Of a DNA stretch of 39,171 nt, positions 7,657 through 15,361 are shown one piece after another (within the stretch, counting starts at the first letter, position 1; the number at the start of each line of letters is the position of its first letter). Where the stretch lies: positions 1 to 39,171 of the forward strand of contig JACPXL010000030.1 of the NCBI GenBank assembly GCA_016196555.1, read 5' to 3'. This DNA is from Candidatus Omnitrophota bacterium (GTDB lineage: Bacteria; Omnitrophota; Omnitrophia; Omnitrophales; Aquincolibacteriaceae). Made by a program: the position numbers and the translations under genes. The notes below the pieces were generated by a model, which was given only the letters and a program-made list of their open reading frames with translations, had not been told where the DNA came from and made no database searches.

Positions 7657-9195
7657 ATTACCCTCATTAATCATCAGGGCCTCAAAATTCTCAAAGGCAT
7701 TCAATTACAATCTCCTTCTCCTTCCATTGGCCTGGCTTATATCGGCGCTTATTTAAAGAAAAATGGTTTTAATTATACCGCGGTCGATGCCTGCGGACTT
7801 GCCATGAATCAAATACGGCCTTATGCGAAATTGAAAAATGTTTCTGTTCAAGGGCTCACCAATCTGCAAGTCCTTGAACGAATTCCTTCTGAAACAAAAA
7901 TTTTTGGTTTTACTTGTTTATTCAGCCATTGCTGGCCTCTTGTGCTCGATATGGCCAATGCGATTCGCGCCCAATTTCCCAACGCCCTTTTTATTCTCGG
8001 AGGAGAACACGGCACTGCCATTCCGGAAGCCTGTCTTCGCAGCGGAGCTATTGATGTGGTGGTGATGGGAGAAGGAGAAGAGACCTTTTTGGAACTGGTT
8101 CAAAAAGTAAGCGCAGAACAAAATTGGAAAGATATACGCGGCATTGCTTATTTGGATGATCGGGGTGCGTTTCAAAAAAATCTTCCCCGGAACCGCGTGA
8201 CTGAAATCGATCAATTTCCCTATCCTGATTGGGATTCGTGGCCGCTTGAATCTTATATTCAAAACAGCCAGGTCACGGGCGTGAATTTGGGCCGGGCCAT
8301 GCCGATTCTGGGCAGCCGGGGCTGTCCTTACGCCTGCAGTTTTTGCTCCAATGAAGGAATGTGGACGCGCCGTTATCTGATGAGAGACGCCAAAGCCTTG
8401 CTGAATGAAATGGAATATTTCAAAAATAAATACAATGTTTCCGGCTTTACGTTTATGGATCTGACTTTCATTGTGAACCGTAACAAAGTGAAGACTTTTG
8501 CTCAAGAGCTGATTAGCCGCAATCTCGGTATCACCTATCAAATTCCGGCGGGCACGCGCTGCGAGGCATTTGATGAAGAATTGGCGTTTTTGCTGGACCG
8601 TTCCGGCCTCCGGAATTTTGCTTTCGCACCGGAATCCGGCTCGGAAGAAATTTTGAAGGCCATACGAAAACAAATTAAATTGGACGAATTCATAGGAGCG
8701 GTAAAAGCCGTTTTAAAAACCAGCATGAGCATCGGCTGCTATTTTGTGGTGGGATTTCCCGATGACACGCGGACAACGCTCAAACAAAGCCTGCACATGA
8801 TACGTAAATTGGCGTGGATGGGTGTTCATGATGTGACCGTATCCAAATTCACTCCTTATCCGGGTTCAGCTGATTTTGCAGCACTTGAAAAAGAGGGAAA
8901 AATAACGACCAAAATCGAAGATTTAAGCGCGGTCATTGATTTTTTCTCGGGGAGTAACGCTTCTTACTGCCGCAGCCTTTCATCCCGCCAGCTTTATTTC
9001 TGGATGCTCTGGCTTTACTTAAATTTTTATGTCATTTCATTTTTGCTCCGCCCTTGGCGCGTGATTAAAAATTTTATCGAATTTTTCACCAAGCAAGGTG
9101 TGGAAAATACCCGCTACATGCGTTTTTTTGCTGAGCTTTTTGTAAGACGCCGGAAATGGCTCAAATCCGATCCTTCGCTTTCTCCCGTTGTCTAA
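7654..9195 (+). CDS. B12-binding radical SAM protein
   Basis: About 513 residues from the GTG. An N-terminal cobalamin-binding-like Rossmann domain (roughly residues 1-150, with FILGGEHGTAIPE and VVMGEGEETF) precedes a radical SAM core with the cluster motif CPYACSFC in GSRGCPYACSFCSN. The C-terminal part has aromatic, hydrophobic stretches near residues 440-460 that may touch the membrane. The family includes methylases and cyclases; the substrate cannot be told. The frame stays open to a TTG at 7636, but that codon overlaps the TATAAT box and lacks a Shine-Dalgarno sequence, so I prefer the GTG at 7654. Its stop overlaps the mutY start by 8 bases. The protein would use the B12 imported by the btuB block near 20 kb. 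Confidence 0.82.
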   Translation: MITLINHQGLKILKGIQLQSPSPSIGLAYIGAYLKKNGFNYTAVDACGLAMNQIRPYAKLKNVSVQGLTNLQVLERIPSETKIFGFTCLFSHCWPLVLDMANAIRAQFPNALFILGGEHGTAIPEACLRSGAIDVVVMGEGEETFLELVQKVSAEQNWKDIRGIAYLDDRGAFQKNLPRNRVTEIDQFPYPDWDSWPLESYIQNSQVTGVNLGRAMPILGSRGCPYACSFCSNEGMWTRRYLMRDAKALLNEMEYFKNKYNVSGFTFMDLTFIVNRNKVKTFAQELISRNLGITYQIPAGTRCEAFDEELAFLLDRSGLRNFAFAPESGSEEILKAIRKQIKLDEFIGAVKAVLKTSMSIGCYFVVGFPDDTRTTLKQSLHMIRKLAWMGVHDVTVSKFTPYPGSADFAALEKEGKITTKIEDLSAVIDFFSGSNASYCRSLSSRQLYFWMLWLYLNFYVISFLLRPWRVIKNFIEFFTKQGVENTRYMRFFAELFVRRRKWLKSDPSLSPVV

Positions 9196-10300
9196 TCGAA
9201 TTTTAAATTTTCAACAATTGCTTCTTTCCTGGTACCGCACTCATGCGCGCCGTCTGCCTTGGCGCAGCACTCACGATCCTTACAAAATTTGGATTTCTGA
9301 AATCATGCTGCAACAAACGCAGGTGGACACAGTCATTCCCTATTATCAAAAATGGATTAAACATTTCCCAACGATCGCTTCGCTGGCCGATTCTCCTCAA
9401 GCGGAAGTGATGAAATATTGGGCCGGACTGGGCTATTACCGCCGCGCGCGCATGCTTCATGGAGCGGCAAAAATTCTCGTAAAAAATCACGGCGGCAAAT
9501 TGCCGCAAAGCGCCGAAGAACTTCGCAAACTCCCCGGAATTGGCCGCTACACAGCAGGCGCCATTGCGAGTATTGCCTTCAATCAGAAAACGCCGGTTTT
9601 AGATGGGAATGTCGTTCGCGTCCTGACTCGCCTGCAGGCTTATGCGGAGGATATTACCCAGACAAAAACCGTGGCAAAACTTTGGGAAATTGCCGAATCT
9701 CTGGTGCCGGAAAACAATCCGGGTGATTTTAATCAAGCCATGATGGAACTCGGGGCCACGATTTGTGCTCCTGAAAATCCCAAATGCGATTTGTGTCCTG
9801 TTGCAAGTTTATGTACGGCGCGCAAAATGAAACGCGCGACGGATTTTCCCGTCAAAAAACAAAAAGAGAAGCTTGAGAAAATCAAAACCGCGGCTTTGAT
9901 TTTGCGACGCGGGGCAACTGTCCTTATCAGAAAACAAGCTGATCATGAAAGATGGGGCGGGCTTTGGATGTTTCCTTTTGATAAAGACAGAAAATCTTTG
10001 GCAAAAAAATTCCTTCTCCGTCCTAAAGAGTTGGAGCGCCGCTTCACGCTTTTTCATGGATTTACCAAATACCGTGTGCGTTTGGACGTATTTGAAGCTG
10101 TCATTGCGAGGAAGCCCGACCCTCTACGAGGGCAGTACAAAACACGAGGGCTGACGAAGCAATCTCGCGAGATTGCTTCGCTCACTTCGTTCGCTCGCAA
10201 TGACAGCGCGAACCGATGGATAAAAATTTCCGAGCTTACAACGCTCGCCCTTCCCTCTCCTCATCAAAAAATCGCCAAAGAAATTTTAGAAAATGCCTAA
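9188..10300 (+). CDS. mutY: A/G-specific adenine DNA glycosylase, with a repeat-derived insert
   Basis: Removes adenine mispaired with 8-oxoguanine. Landmarks: ISEIMLQQTQVDTVIPYY with the catalytic Glu, helix-hairpin-helix LPGIGRYTAG, catalytic Asp in LDGNVVRVL, and the iron-sulfur loop C-X6-C-X2-C-X5-C (from TICAPENPKCDLC). The C-terminal 8-oxoG-recognition (Nudix-like) domain contains a 37-codon insert (10097-10207) encoded by a palindromic repeat, between FEA and NRW; the reading frame is kept and no stop arises. Without it the protein would be about 333 residues, a normal MutY length. Starts at TTG overlapping the upstream stop and overlaps ygfZ by 8 bases, so translation is probably coupled. 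The insert falls in a surface loop before the WIKISEL strand, so function may survive. Confidence 0.93.
   Translation: MSNRILNFQQLLLSWYRTHARRLPWRSTHDPYKIWISEIMLQQTQVDTVIPYYQKWIKHFPTIASLADSPQAEVMKYWAGLGYYRRARMLHGAAKILVKNHGGKLPQSAEELRKLPGIGRYTAGAIASIAFNQKTPVLDGNVVRVLTRLQAYAEDITQTKTVAKLWEIAESLVPENNPGDFNQAMMELGATICAPENPKCDLCPVASLCTARKMKRATDFPVKKQKEKLEKIKTAALILRRGATVLIRKQADHERWGGLWMFPFDKDRKSLAKKFLLRPKELERRFTLFHGFTKYRVRLDVFEAVIARKPDPLRGQYKTRGLTKQSREIASLTSFARNDSANRWIKISELTTLALPSPHQKIAKEILENA
10097..10207. repeat. Palindromic repeat inserted in frame within mutY
   Basis: A 111-base element bounded by perfect 14-base inverted ends: GCTGTCATTGCGAG (10097-10110) and CTCGCAATGACAGC (10194-10207). It is two units head to head, joined at CTCGCGAG (around 10164-10171), with a small nested CCCTC-TAC-GAGGG hairpin in the left unit. 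At 37 codons exactly it preserves the mutY frame. The ends match the copy at 1-90. Confidence 0.92.
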
Positions 10301-11201
10301 TATTTTGATTGAAAAGTCTTGGGCTAGGAAAATACAGACCCAGGGATCGGACCGAATCGATTTTCTTCATCGCATTTTGAGCCAGGACATTCGAAACTTA
10401 AAGCCCGGCGAAGGAACGATGAGCGCTTTTCTTTCCGCCGCCGGGAAAATCCTCGCCTTTATGTCTGTCTATATTCTGCCGGATTCCATCATTTTGATCA
10501 CTGAAAACACAAATACTCAAAACGTCGTCGGGATGCTGGATAAATTTCTCATCACGGAAGATGTTCGATTTGAAGAGGCCACGGAAAAATTCGCCTTGAT
10601 TTCTTTGATGGGGCCCGCCGCAGAGTCCTGTTTGAAATCATTTTCAGCTGCTGCTCCAAATCAAGTCCTTGCAGCGATGCGTATTCAATCCGGTTTTGAT
10701 TTCCTTGTAAAAACCGAAAATGCGCCAAAAGCGATTAAATCGCTTTTAGATTTTGGAAAATCTCACAATTTGTCTCAGGCAAATTTAGAGAAATGGGAAA
10801 CTTTTCGTATTGAATCCGGTATTTTACGTTATGGAATTGATATGGATGACAAAATCGCCTTGCCGGAGACAGGCCTTGAAAACATCGCTTCCAGCGAAAC
10901 CAAAGGCTGTTACCCCGGACAAGAAGTCGTGGCCCGAATGAAAACTTATGGGGGCCATACTAAAAAAATGACGGGGCTTATCTTCGATAAAAAATCATTG
11001 CCGGAAGCCGGAGATAAAATTTACTCGCGCGGTGATGAAATTGGCTGGATTACAAGCTGTACGGTTTCGATTAACTTACAAAAAGGAATTGCTTTTGCCT
11101 ATCTTAAAAAAGGATTTTTTGATCCGGGCCTTGAAGTAGAAATTTTTGCGAAGGGTGAAAAAATTCCTGCCGCAACGGCCGCCCTGCCGTTTATTTCTTA
11201 A
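10293..11201 (+). CDS. ygfZ: YgfZ/GcvT-family folate-binding protein
   Basis: A 302-residue protein of the GcvT-like YgfZ family, which binds tetrahydrofolate and supports assembly or repair of some iron-sulfur enzymes. The family signature KGCYPGQEVVARM is present (about residues 206-218), with the conserved Cys. The N-terminal region has RIDFLHRILSQDI, typical of the fold. It follows mutY (an Fe-S enzyme) and a radical SAM gene with overlapping ends, so the three likely form one transcript; an Fe-S maintenance role fits this company (inference). The stop overlaps the converging epimerase gene by 11 bases. Confidence 0.88.
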   Translation: MPNILIEKSWARKIQTQGSDRIDFLHRILSQDIRNLKPGEGTMSAFLSAAGKILAFMSVYILPDSIILITENTNTQNVVGMLDKFLITEDVRFEEATEKFALISLMGPAAESCLKSFSAAAPNQVLAAMRIQSGFDFLVKTENAPKAIKSLLDFGKSHNLSQANLEKWETFRIESGILRYGIDMDDKIALPETGLENIASSETKGCYPGQEVVARMKTYGGHTKKMTGLIFDKKSLPEAGDKIYSRGDEIGWITSCTVSINLQKGIAFAYLKKGFFDPGLEVEIFAKGEKIPAATAALPFIS

Positions 11202-12177
11202 GCGCTGCTTTCTCGGAAGGTTTGAGTGCCGCGACCATTTCCTGAATCCCTTGCTCCAGAGAAATCGACGGGACAAATCCTGTGTATTTGCGAAGAAGCG
11301 TGGCGTCAGCCGCACGGCGCGGATAGCCGTCTGGTTTGGTGGTATCAAATTTAGGCTGAGGGTATTTGCCAATCACTTTGCAGATTAATTGAAAAAGTTC
11401 TTTGATCGTCACTTCTTTATCATGACCTACATTGATAATCGCTCCGGACGGTGCTTTTTCGGCCACGAGCATCAGCCCGCGCGCAAAATCCTTGGCATGA
11501 ACAAAAACACGGGATTGATTGCCTGTCCCCCAAATCATTACCGGATCATCACCATCCAAAACCCGCTTAATTAAAGCCGGAATCACATGTGAAGTCGCTT
11601 CATCATAATGATCGCGCGGACCGTAAGCATTAAAAGGCCGTGCAATGACAACTTCCATCCCCTTTTCGCGCCCGTAATAAAGCGCCAGCTTTTCACCCAT
11701 GCGCTTGGCCCAGCCATAACCTTCATTGGTCGATTCGGGAGCTCCGCGATCTCCTTCGGATTCAGGCGTCGGGACTTTGGCGTCGTGAGGATAAATACAG
11801 GCCGTACTGACTTGTAAAAATCGTTTTACTCCGCATTCATGGGCGGCATGAATGACATTTATTTGCAGTTTCATATTCGATTCAAACATATCCGCCATAT
11901 TAAAACGATTGTATTCAATGCCCGTCACCTTGGCGGCAAGATTGAGAACCACTTCTTGGTCCTGGCAAGCTTTAAGGCAATCGGCATATTCAAAAAGATC
12001 GAGAGTTTTTAAATTGATTTTATTGAGGATAGATTGGAGGCGGTCTTTGGTGCCGCGAATGAGATTATCTGCGACCGTAACACGGGCACCGTGTTCAACC
12101 AGCAACTCACTCAAATAAGAGCCGATAAACCCGGCTCCGCCCGTTACCAGTACTTTTTTACCCTGCCAGTAATTCAT
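11191..12177 (-). CDS. NAD-dependent sugar-nucleotide epimerase, GDP-fucose-synthase-like
   Basis: Extended short-chain dehydrogenase of 328 residues acting on a nucleotide sugar for surface polysaccharide. Visible: Gly-rich NAD motif TGGAGFIGSYL (13-23), Ser/Thr in VSTACIYP, catalytic pair YGWAKRMGEK (Tyr-x3-Lys), and substrate region ARPFNAYGPRD. The stretches CIYPHDAKVPTPES, SHVIPALIKRV and WGTGNQSRVFVH resemble GDP-L-fucose synthases more than GalE-type epimerases. Start ATG with an AAAAGG site 7 bases upstream. An inverted repeat CTCCT/AGGAG lies in the leader. No partner GDP-mannose dehydratase is visible, so the exact sugar is unknown. Confidence 0.85.
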   Translation of the reverse strand: MNYWQGKKVLVTGGAGFIGSYLSELLVEHGARVTVADNLIRGTKDRLQSILNKINLKTLDLFEYADCLKACQDQEVVLNLAAKVTGIEYNRFNMADMFESNMKLQINVIHAAHECGVKRFLQVSTACIYPHDAKVPTPESEGDRGAPESTNEGYGWAKRMGEKLALYYGREKGMEVVIARPFNAYGPRDHYDEATSHVIPALIKRVLDGDDPVMIWGTGNQSRVFVHAKDFARGLMLVAEKAPSGAIINVGHDKEVTIKELFQLICKVIGKYPQPKFDTTKPDGYPRRAADATLLRKYTGFVPSISLEQGIQEMVAALKPSEKAALKK

Positions 12178-12288
12178 GATTTACCTTTTGGATTGATTGC
12201 CACTCCTCAAAACAAGGAGAGAGTATAGACGGAGAAATGCTCATCTAAAAGGAATTTTTGCCGGATTATCAGTAACGCGGAGAACGAA

Positions 12289-12501
12289 TTAACGTCTCAT
12301 TCGTTCAAGAAGCCAAGCATCCAGTACGTCTTTTTTAAAGCGCCATTGACCGCCAATTTTGGTGGCCGGGATATCGCGCTTTTTCAAAAGGCGGTAAATC
12401 GTGACAAGATGGAAGCCCAGGTATTTTGCAGCTTCTTTAGGTGTCATGATTTGTGTACGTTCCGGTCTCTTGACTGAGGACTCGTTTTTTGCCTGTTCCA
12501 T
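12289..12501 (-). CDS. Small excisionase-type helix-turn-helix protein
   Basis: A 70-residue protein with a winged-helix HTH of the excisionase/HTH_17 type: MTPKEAAKYLGFHLVTIYRLL followed by the wing GGQWRFKKDVLDAWL (about residues 19-65). Such proteins are DNA-binding regulators or cofactors; no integrase or other mobile gene is nearby, so a host regulatory role is more likely than excision (inference). It has a CAGGA site before the ATG and a good promoter of its own at 12562-12590. Target unknown. Confidence 0.85.
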   Translation of the reverse strand: MEQAKNESSVKRPERTQIMTPKEAAKYLGFHLVTIYRLLKKRDIPATKIGGQWRFKKDVLDAWLLERMRR

Positions 12502-12561
12502 GGTCGTTTTCCTGTTTGTTTTTTTGGTGTTGTTGATTGTTATAACTATAATCTAGACGAA

Positions 12562-12590
12562 ATATTACAGTAATTACTATATAAAGTCAA
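12562..12590 (-). promoter_or_regulatory. Sigma-70-type promoter for the small HTH gene
   Basis: On the minus strand TTGACT (12585-12590), a 17-base spacer and TAATAT (12562-12567), in a very AT-rich stretch. It lies about 60 bases before the start at 12501. Confidence 0.7.
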
Positions 12591-12625
12591 GTATTGATAT
12601 ATATTTTTATACGGTCTTGAGGGGA

Positions 12626-12654
12626 CATAACCCTTTTATTTCTCAGAGGTTATG
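12626..12654. repeat. Inverted repeat in the 12.5-12.8 kb intergenic region
   Basis: CATAACC (12626-12632) and GGTTATG (12648-12654) are perfect 7-base arms 15 bases apart, lying between two divergent promoters. It could be an operator; there is no evidence for which protein binds. Apart from this repeat and the two promoters the 280-base gap holds nothing I recognise. Confidence 0.4.
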
Positions 12655-12681
12655 AGCTGTTGCATGCCAAAAAGAAAAATA

Positions 12682-12710
12682 TTGATTCAAATTGATAAAT
12701 GTCATATCCT
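12682..12710 (+). promoter_or_regulatory. Possible promoter for the TIGR04073-like gene
   Basis: TTGATT (12682-12687), a 17-base spacer and TATCCT (12705-12710), about 70 bases before the ATG at 12782. Each hexamer matches consensus in four of six positions. Confidence 0.4.
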
Positions 12711-12781
12711 TAAGGGCAATTATTTCGCCATCATTCTCAACCGCAACTTGATAACATCCGCAAAAAAAGGAGACAAACCGA

Positions 12782-13258
12782 ATGAAAAAAATAAGCCTTC
12801 TTATGTTTTTATTGCTGTCTATCCTGCTTTGTAGTTCCTATGGCTATGCAGACGACGATGTTTGGACTATGGCAAAATCAGACAAATACGGAACGAAATT
12901 TCAGGGAATGCTTGGACGCGGTTTGCTCAATATCGCAACCTGCTTTGTGGATTTAATTCAGCATACGGTTGAAGGCACTCAAGAGGGCCCTCCTTTTGTC
13001 GGAACATTGACAGGGCTTGGCAGCGGCCTTGGTTGCACAGCGTTGCGTGTTTCTTCCGGCGCCTTGGACGTGGTCACTTCCTGGGTTCCTGGATTTAACG
13101 GCTTCCCCGTTGCAAAATCTTATTCGGATTGTTTAGAACAGGATGAAGCGACATCCCCTGTTTCAGAAAGTGTTGCGAGTTCGGGCGGCGAAGAAACTGT
13201 AGTGGTTACTTCCGCTCCAAGAGAAAAACGCAGCTCAACAAATTACGTGAAAAAATAA
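12782..13258 (+). CDS. Secreted TIGR04073-like (exosortase-associated) protein
   Basis: A 158-residue protein with a clear signal peptide (about residues 1-23, cleavage after YGYA). The mature part has LGRGLLNIATCFVDL, a Gly-rich middle (GTLTGLGSGLG), then ALRVSSGALDVVTSWVPG. This order (R-G-x-x-N, Gly-rich, D-V-V-T) fits the TIGR04073 family, named as a putative exosortase-associated protein; its function is unknown. The C-terminus is Ser/Glu/Lys-rich and probably disordered. An AAAGGAG site precedes the ATG. A second family member is at 16289-16657. Converges on pyrE, with its likely terminator inside that gene. Confidence 0.75.
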   Translation: MKKISLLMFLLLSILLCSSYGYADDDVWTMAKSDKYGTKFQGMLGRGLLNIATCFVDLIQHTVEGTQEGPPFVGTLTGLGSGLGCTALRVSSGALDVVTSWVPGFNGFPVAKSYSDCLEQDEATSPVSESVASSGGEETVVVTSAPREKRSSTNYVKK

Positions 13259-13265
13259 GGAAGGA

Positions 13266-13811
13266 TTAAAGATTTAAATCGCTGATTGAAAAAATCGGAG
13301 TGTATTGATAAGGGGCCAGCTTCTCGCTGGCCCCTTCGTTTCTGTCGAGTAAACAAATCACCTTTACAACCTTCGCTTTTAATTTTTCTACTTCCTGAAT
13401 CGCGACAAGCACAGACCCGCCGGTCGTAATCACATCTTCCACCATCACGACACGGTCCCCTTCTTTTAAAACGGGGCCTTCAATCATTTTTTGCATGCCG
13501 TGATCTTTGGCTTGTTTGCGGACAATAAAAGCTTTGAGAGGATGCCCGGTTTGAGAACTGAGCAGGGCAACCGCCGCTGCGATTGGGTCTGCACCGAGTG
13601 TCGGTCCGCCGATAGCATCGACACGAAGACCCTGAATCATAGAAAGAATCAATTTTCCAGTCACTAAAATACCGTTTGCATCAAGCGTCACTTGCTTGCC
13701 ATCGATATAGAAATTCGATTTCTTCCCGGAAGCCAGCGTACGCTCTCCGCGCATCACGGCTTTTTCCTTAATCATTTGAAGCAGAGTCTCTTTTAATTTT
13801 ATTTCATCCAT
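13266..13811 (-). CDS. pyrE: Orotate phosphoribosyltransferase
   Basis: Converts orotate and PRPP to OMP in pyrimidine synthesis. The 181-residue length is typical. The PRPP-binding motif VVMVEDVITTGGS is intact, preceded by Lys-rich FIVRKQAKDHG, the active-site loop (Lys and His). The 3' part of the gene contains a perfect 11-base-pair inverted repeat (13310-13336) encoding GASEKLA. Starts at an ATG downstream of the TrmJ-like gene with 23 bases between them, so the two may share a transcript. Confidence 0.93.
   Translation of the reverse strand: MDEIKLKETLLQMIKEKAVMRGERTLASGKKSNFYIDGKQVTLDANGILVTGKLILSMIQGLRVDAIGGPTLGADPIAAAVALLSSQTGHPLKAFIVRKQAKDHGMQKMIEGPVLKEGDRVVMVEDVITTGGSVLVAIQEVEKLKAKVVKVICLLDRNEGASEKLAPYQYTPIFSISDLNL
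13310..13336 (+). terminator. Candidate terminator hairpin inside the pyrE coding region
   Basis: AAGGGGCCAGC (13310-13320), loop TTCTC, GCTGGCCCCTT (13326-13336): a perfect 11-base-pair stem. On the plus strand it lies 52 bases after the stop of the TIGR04073-like gene and is followed by CGTTTCTG, a weak U-tract. It is read through as codons on the minus strand. Confidence 0.5.
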
Positions 13812-13834
13812 ATCATCCTCGATTTCCGGGTATT

Positions 13835-14563
13835 TTACCGGCTTAAGGTTTTCTTTACCACAGCTCTTTCACGAATGCGGCGGCTCAGCCCTTTGAGCAT
13901 TTGCGCCTCGCTGGGCAAAAGGCCGCTTCGTTTGACAAGCGAGCGGAAAGTTTTGTGAACGCGGCAGGCCACTTCCGATTTATATCCCAAAGCATCCACG
14001 CCCCGATTAAAAGCCTCGAGTGCAATTTCCATTTCCGTTTTTGAAATCAATGGGATTTCCTGGGTTTTTGTTCCTTCGCCGTTTCGAACAAATAAAGAAA
14101 AAGCCGTCACCATCACCGCCTGCGCGAGATTGAGGGAAGGATAATCGGGGTGAACAGGAAACGTGGTGACCCAGTCGCAGAAAAGAAGGTCCTGATTAGA
14201 AAGTCCTTTTGATTCTTTGCCGAAAACAATCGCGGCCTTTTTTCCGGCATGCACTGTTTGGTGAATTCTTTGAAGGGTTTCTTCAAATCCCAAAAACCTG
14301 CCCCGTTTTTTTCCTCCGCGGCGCGAAGTCGCAATCACAAAATGCCTGTCACTTACGGCCTCGGGAAGTTTTTTAAAAACCCGCGCGGCTTTAAGCACGT
14401 CATAAGCCGACATGGCCAATTTTTTACCCTTCTTTTTCCATTGTGCGGGAGGCCTGACCAGGCGAAGATCGCGCAAGCCCATATTTTTCATGGCTCGGGC
14501 AGCCGCCCCGATATTATCCGGATTTTCCGTTTCGACTAAAATAATGGCAATTGAGGGGTTCAT
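13835..14563 (-). CDS. trmJ: SPOUT-class tRNA/rRNA 2'-O-methyltransferase, TrmJ-like
   Basis: Methylates a ribose 2'-OH using SAM; in TrmJ the target is tRNA position 32. The N-terminus IAIILVETENPDNIGAAARA, and the later motifs VFGKESKGLS and YPSLNLAQAV, are the three SPOUT motifs that build the trefoil-knot SAM site. The frame is open up to 14611, but homology begins at the ATG at 14563 (MNPSIAIILVE), giving 242 residues. That start leaves only 15 bases to the divergent ugpQ start. No Shine-Dalgarno sequence is seen. TrmJ is favoured over TrmH or TrmL by length and the C-terminal helical extension, but the symbol is tentative. Confidence 0.85.
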   Translation of the reverse strand: MNPSIAIILVETENPDNIGAAARAMKNMGLRDLRLVRPPAQWKKKGKKLAMSAYDVLKAARVFKKLPEAVSDRHFVIATSRRGGKKRGRFLGFEETLQRIHQTVHAGKKAAIVFGKESKGLSNQDLLFCDWVTTFPVHPDYPSLNLAQAVMVTAFSLFVRNGEGTKTQEIPLISKTEMEIALEAFNRGVDALGYKSEVACRVHKTFRSLVKRSGLLPSEAQMLKGLSRRIRERAVVKKTLSR

Positions 14564-14573
14564 ATCTATAATA
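14544..14573. promoter_or_regulatory. Possible bidirectional promoter between trmJ and ugpQ
   Basis: The 15-base gap holds TATAATA (14567-14573). It reads TATAAT on the plus strand, 6 bases before the ugpQ ATG, and TATTAT on the minus strand, 4 bases before the trmJ ATG. ATGGCA (14544-14549) is a possible plus-strand -35 box at 17-base spacing; no minus-strand -35 box is seen. Neither gene has a Shine-Dalgarno sequence, so both mRNAs could be leaderless. Confidence 0.4.
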
Positions 14574-14578
14574 AGCCC

Positions 14579-15361
14579 ATGTTTACCCATAAACCCCTTG
14601 TCATCGGCCATCGGGGTGCAGCCGCACTTGTCCCTGAAAATACCATGCCTTCATTTTATCTGGCCTTGGAAACATTCAAAGCCGATATGGTCGAATTCGA
14701 TATTCATCTGACCAAAGACGGAATTCCGGTAGTGATTCATGATGTCAAACTTGACCGGACCACCAATGGAAAAGGGTATGTCTCGAATTATCGTTTTGAA
14801 GAAATCCGCAAGCTTGATGCCGGATTTTACTTTGATCCCGACGGAAGTCAATCCTTTCCCCAGCGCGGCAAAGGTTGTCACATTCCAACCCTTGAAGAAA
14901 TTTTTTCCACCTTTCCCGGGCGGTTTCTGGCAATTGAAGTCAAAATACGTTCGGCTGAAGCAACGGACAAAGTCATGGAACTCGTCAAAAAATATAATGC
15001 TTTTGAATGTTGTATCGTCGGCTCAAAGCACGACGTAGTTTCAAACACCATGAAAACTAAATATCCCCAGACCCGGCGATTCACTTCTCAGAAAGAAGTT
15101 TGTAAATTGCTTCTTGATTTCCAAATGAAGGCCGGAATCAAAAAAGATCCTCAAGCCGTGGCTTCAATTCCGGTAAAATCCATGGGCATTGTCTTGGATT
15201 CAAAAAAGTGGATGGATTTCCTTCACGAAAGAGAAATGCGGGTTTTCTACTGGACCATCAATGAACCTGCGGCAATCAAACAGCTTGCGGAAAAAGGCAC
15301 GGACGGAATTATTTCCGATCACCCCGAAAAACTCAATCAAGTCCTGGGCCGGCCGATCTAA
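14579..15361 (+). CDS. ugpQ: Glycerophosphodiester phosphodiesterase
   Basis: Hydrolyses glycerophosphodiesters to glycerol-3-phosphate plus an alcohol. The 260-residue length fits bacterial GDPDs. The active-site sequence IGHRGAAALVPENT (residues 8-21; His and Arg) and VEFDIHLTKDGIPVVIHD (metal Glu/Asp and the second catalytic His) are both intact, as is IEVKIR with its Glu and Lys. No signal peptide, so cytoplasmic. The symbol is used as a family label. The end overlaps the converging zinc-ribbon gene by 29 bases. Confidence 0.92.
   Translation: MFTHKPLVIGHRGAAALVPENTMPSFYLALETFKADMVEFDIHLTKDGIPVVIHDVKLDRTTNGKGYVSNYRFEEIRKLDAGFYFDPDGSQSFPQRGKGCHIPTLEEIFSTFPGRFLAIEVKIRSAEATDKVMELVKKYNAFECCIVGSKHDVVSNTMKTKYPQTRRFTSQKEVCKLLLDFQMKAGIKKDPQAVASIPVKSMGIVLDSKKWMDFLHEREMRVFYWTINEPAAIKQLAEKGTDGIISDHPEKLNQVLGRPI

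Noticed and set aside
12289-12501. Small HTH as part of a prophage or integrative element
   Set aside because: No integrase, attachment repeats, phage genes or tRNA target in the neighbourhood.
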